A stretch of DNA of 64,000 nucleotides, taken from Streptomyces aureoverticillatus (GTDB lineage: Bacteria; Actinomycetota; Actinomycetes; Streptomycetales; Streptomycetaceae). The stretch spans positions 682,001 through 746,000 of the forward strand of contig NZ_BMSY01000005.1 of the NCBI RefSeq assembly GCF_014649395.1. Direction: 5' to 3'. The notes under the pieces were generated by a model. It made no database searches. It was given only the letters and a program-made list of their open reading frames with translations, and was not told where the DNA came from. A program made the translations under genes and the position numbers. Shown here piece by piece: positions 61,623 to 64,000 of this stretch. Every line of letters begins with the position of its first letter. Positions within the stretch are counted from its first letter, which is position 1.

Positions 61623-64000
61623 GCGGCGGCCACCGCCTTGCCGTCCGCCCCCGTCGCCCCGCGCGTGTACTTGGGGTGGATCAACCCCACGCAGGTGTAC
61701 GGGAGTTCGGCGACCTCCTCGACGGGCACCCCGCGCTGCTCGGCGAGCAGGCGGACGTGGTCGAGGTCTGCCCCCGCCCCCGCGCGGGCGAGTATCTTCC
61801 ACGGCACGCGGCGCAGCAGCACGCGCGTGGTCTCGCCGACACCGGGCTTGACCAGGTTCACGTCGTGGATGCCGTACTCCTCGCTGATCCGCTCGACGGC
61901 CGCCCAGCCCTCCCAGGTCGGCGCGCGATCCGCGGCGAGCACCTCCTTGACCTGGGCGGCCACCGCGTCGGCCACCTCGTCGAAGCGGGCGGCGACGGCG
62001 GCCACGAAGTCGCCGGAGACGTCGGATCCGGCGAGCTCGCGGTAGAACTTCGCACCGTGGAAGTCGTCCGGACCGACGAGGTCCGCGCGCAGCACCGTAC
62101 GCGAAATCAGCCCGGACACAGTGGAGTTGAGGCACGCGGACGGGATGAGGAAGTCCTCGCGGGTGCCGTAGGTGCGCACGCAGGAGCCGGGGTCGGCGAG
62201 CACGGCCATCTCGGGGTTGAAGCCCCGGGCGCCGCCCGCCGCCTCGAACTCCTCGATCGCTGCGGCCAGTTCACGGGTGATCGCGCCCTTGCCGGTCCAG
62301 CCGTCGACGAAGACGACGTCGGCCGGGTCGTGGTGCGCGGCCAGCCAGCGCAGCGCGTTGGCGTCGATGCCGCGGCCGCGCACGATCGAGACGGCGTAGT
62401 GCGGCAGGTCCAGGCCCAGCCGGTGCTCGGCCCAGCGGCGCATCAGGACGCCGACGGGGGTGCCCGCGCGGGCCAGCGACACCAGGACCGGGCGGGGCGA
62501 GCGCTCGGCGACGACGGTCTCGGTCACCGTGCCGACGGCCTGCGCGATGCGGGCCGCGGAGGTGTCGAGCGCGGCCCGGAACAGCTCCTGGTACTGCGGG
62601 CTCGGCTGGTACTCGACCGGAAGCGACTCGGCGTAGTGCGCGCCGCCGCTCTGGATGGCCTCCTCGCGCTCCTCGGTGGGCGCTTCGAGCGTGACGTCCG
62701 ACAGGTCCTGGAGCAGCCAGCCGACGTCCTCGGGCGCGTAGGAGGAGAAGGCGGGGCCACGGAGGGGGTCGGGCAGCATGGAGGCTTCCTGATCTTGGGA
62801 GACGTACGAGGCGTCTTGGGGGACGTACGAAGCGTCTTGAGCGGCGGCTTGCGGGACGTACGAAGGGACGACGGCGAGCAGCACATGGCCGGTGTGCGCG
62901 GCGAGCTGGGCCAGCAGACCGTCGGGCGCGTGCAGCCGCGGCGTGTCCGCCGTGGAGTCCACCACCGCGACCACCGCGTCGAAGCCGCCGCCCGCCACGT
63001 TGTACGCGTAGCGCGGGCCGGGGCCGTCGGCCGGGTCGTCGTGCGCCGGGAAGACCAGGCGGGTGCGGATGGCGTAGCCGGGGTCGTCCACGGCGAGGAC
63101 GGGGGAACGGGTGGTCGTGGAGTAGCGCACCTCGGCGCCCGCCGCACCCGACGCGTCCGCGGCGCCTCCGGCACCCCCCGCGCCCCCGAGGCGCTGCTCC
63201 AGAGCCACCCCCAGCGCCAGCGGCGCGTACATCAGCTCCTCGAAGCCGAGCACGAGCACGCGGCGCGCGCCGTCCGGCAGCGCCGCGGCGATCCGCTCGG
63301 CCATGCCCGGCAGCGCCGCGTCCAGGCGCGCCCGGTGCGCGGCCGTGAAGCCGTGCCGCCCGCCGTCGGGCACCCCGGCGGGCCAGTCCAGGCCGACCCG
63401 GGTGACGGGCGCCCGCTCGCCGCGCGGCGCGGGCACCGGCGCCGCCGCCTCGTGCTCGGCGACCAGCGCCTGCCCCTTCTCCAGGACGCCCTCGGGCAGC
63501 CGCACCGTGCCGGAGGCGAGCGCGACCAGGTCGACGCGGGCGCCGATCTCACGCGCGAAGGCGTCGAGGCGGTCGCGGTCCTCGGGGGCGCGCATGTCGA
63601 CCAGGGCGACGATGACGTACCGCTCGCGCGGGAACCGCTCGTGCAGGGCGCGGATGGTGTTCAGGACCGTGTTGCCGGTGGAGAACTCGTCGTCGACGAG
63701 GACCAGCGCGCCGTCGCCCGCGAGCAGCCGGGGGTCCTCGGGGAGCAGCAGGTGGGACGTGGCGTGCGAGTGGGACTCCTCGAAGCCGCCCGCGCGCGCG
63801 ACGCCGGGGACGGGGCGGCGGGTGGAGTGCAGGTAGGGGGCGAGCGCGAGGCCGTCGGCGACGCTGTGCCCGAGGCCGGTGGCCGTCTCCGCGTAGCCGA
63901 GGACGACGGCGCGGGCGGCCTCGTCGTCGCCGAGGAGTTCCCGTACGCGGACGCCGAGGTCGTGCCCGGAGCGCCAGATCACCGACGGGTGCTGCGGCAC
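61619..64000 (-). CDS. PRTase-TRSP-StiP-PELOTA fusion protein of the Ter stress system (5' end at window edge)
   Basis: The reading frame is open to the edge; GTG 63998-64000 may or may not be the start. In order, the 793 visible residues hold a phosphoribosyltransferase domain (PRPP loop VLVDDEFSTGNTVLN at about 100-115), a TRSP domain (about 190-390, GFEELMYAPLALGVALE and RYSTTTRSPV), and a StiP-like domain (about 430-680, YAPEDVGWLLQDLSDV, VSLARAGTPVGVLMRRW, CVRTYGTREDFLIPSACLNSTVSGLISRTVL). A C-terminal PELOTA domain follows (about 700-780, GETTRVLLRRVPWKIL, ELPYTCVGLIHPKY). These are usually separate proteins. It is predicted to make and handle a ribosylated metabolite in the tellurite-linked stress response. 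Confidence 0.87.
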   Translation of the reverse strand: MPQHPSVIWRSGHDLGVRVRELLGDDEAARAVVLGYAETATGLGHSVADGLALAPYLHSTRRPVPGVARAGGFEESHSHATSHLLLPEDPRLLAGDGALVLVDDEFSTGNTVLNTIRALHERFPRERYVIVALVDMRAPEDRDRLDAFAREIGARVDLVALASGTVRLPEGVLEKGQALVAEHEAAAPVPAPRGERAPVTRVGLDWPAGVPDGGRHGFTAAHRARLDAALPGMAERIAAALPDGARRVLVLGFEELMYAPLALGVALEQRLGGAGGAGGAADASGAAGAEVRYSTTTRSPVLAVDDPGYAIRTRLVFPAHDDPADGPGPRYAYNVAGGGFDAVVAVVDSTADTPRLHAPDGLLAQLAAHTGHVLLAVVPSYVPQAAAQDASYVPQDASYVSQDQEASMLPDPLRGPAFSSYAPEDVGWLLQDLSDVTLEAPTEEREEAIQSGGAHYAESLPVEYQPSPQYQELFRAALDTSAARIAQAVGTVTETVVAERSPRPVLVSLARAGTPVGVLMRRWAEHRLGLDLPHYAVSIVRGRGIDANALRWLAAHHDPADVVFVDGWTGKGAITRELAAAIEEFEAAGGARGFNPEMAVLADPGSCVRTYGTREDFLIPSACLNSTVSGLISRTVLRADLVGPDDFHGAKFYRELAGSDVSGDFVAAVAARFDEVADAVAAQVKEVLAADRAPTWEGWAAVERISEEYGIHDVNLVKPGVGETTRVLLRRVPWKILARAGAGADLDHVRLLAEQRGVPVEEVAELPYTCVGLIHPKYTRGATGADGKAVAAA

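Overview
The window is chromosomal DNA of a Streptomyces or a very close relative. It has very high G+C, dense genes on both strands with GTG, ATG and occasional TTG starts, many GTGA/ATGA start-stop overlaps, secreted and lipoprotein genes of streptomycete type, and the mosaic GC-rich intergenic repeats typical of Streptomyces. I see no phage, IS element, CRISPR array or rRNA. One tRNA gene, tRNA-Val(UAC), is present.

Layout. 0-8.5 kb: the end of a methyltransferase gene, a peptidoglycan amidase, a membrane protein, an F420-type oxidoreductase, a three-gene minus-strand operon of membrane and binding proteins including a substrate-binding/VWA lipoprotein, then a lipoprotein and a small membrane protein. 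8.5-17.9 kb and 25.2-27.9 kb: a dispersed steroid/sterol catabolic set. It contains a KstR-type TetR regulator, an aldehyde dehydrogenase with a 3Fe-4S ferredoxin, an MBL hydrolase, a 3-alpha-HSD-like SDR, a FadA5-type thiolase and a CYP125-type P450, plus a glycosyltransferase/methyltransferase/alpha-alpha-toroid operon. Four near-palindromic boxes of the form CTRRWAC-NN-GTTCTAG lie upstream of these operons and define a probable local KstR regulon. 18.0-24.0 kb: a cobalamin riboswitch followed by five translationally coupled genes for a cell-surface transcobalamin-like protein, a second surface protein and a complete ECF transporter (T, fused A1A2, S), which together read as a B12 capture and uptake system.

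24-45 kb: a secreted SLT-type muralytic protein behind a long structured leader, a membrane glycosyltransferase-like protein, a GT87-PAP2 fusion, an MHS-family MFS transporter, an O-methyltransferase, an FHA protein, small housekeeping-type proteins, an MFS transporter fused to a MarR domain, a peptidoglycan-binding membrane protein, a HAD phosphatase, a TMEM165/UPF0016 transporter behind a manganese (yybP-ykoY) riboswitch, a secreted HNH nuclease and a PhoD-type phosphatase with a repeat element embedded in its reading frame. 45-58.5 kb: an FAD/NAD(P)-binding protein, DoxX, a Cu/Zn-SOD-like protein, DedA, DUF2277, two GlxA-type AraC regulators flanking a trypsin-like protease, the tRNA, a DUF4097 lipoprotein, a coiled-coil membrane protein and DUF4383. 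58.5-64 kb: a KDPG-aldolase/sugar-kinase pair, an FmdB zinc ribbon, and the 3' part of a tellurite-stress (Ter-associated) operon: a HAD phosphatase and a large PRTase-TRSP-StiP-PELOTA fusion running off the window edge.

All family assignments are from reading motifs and recalled family sequences. No search was run.
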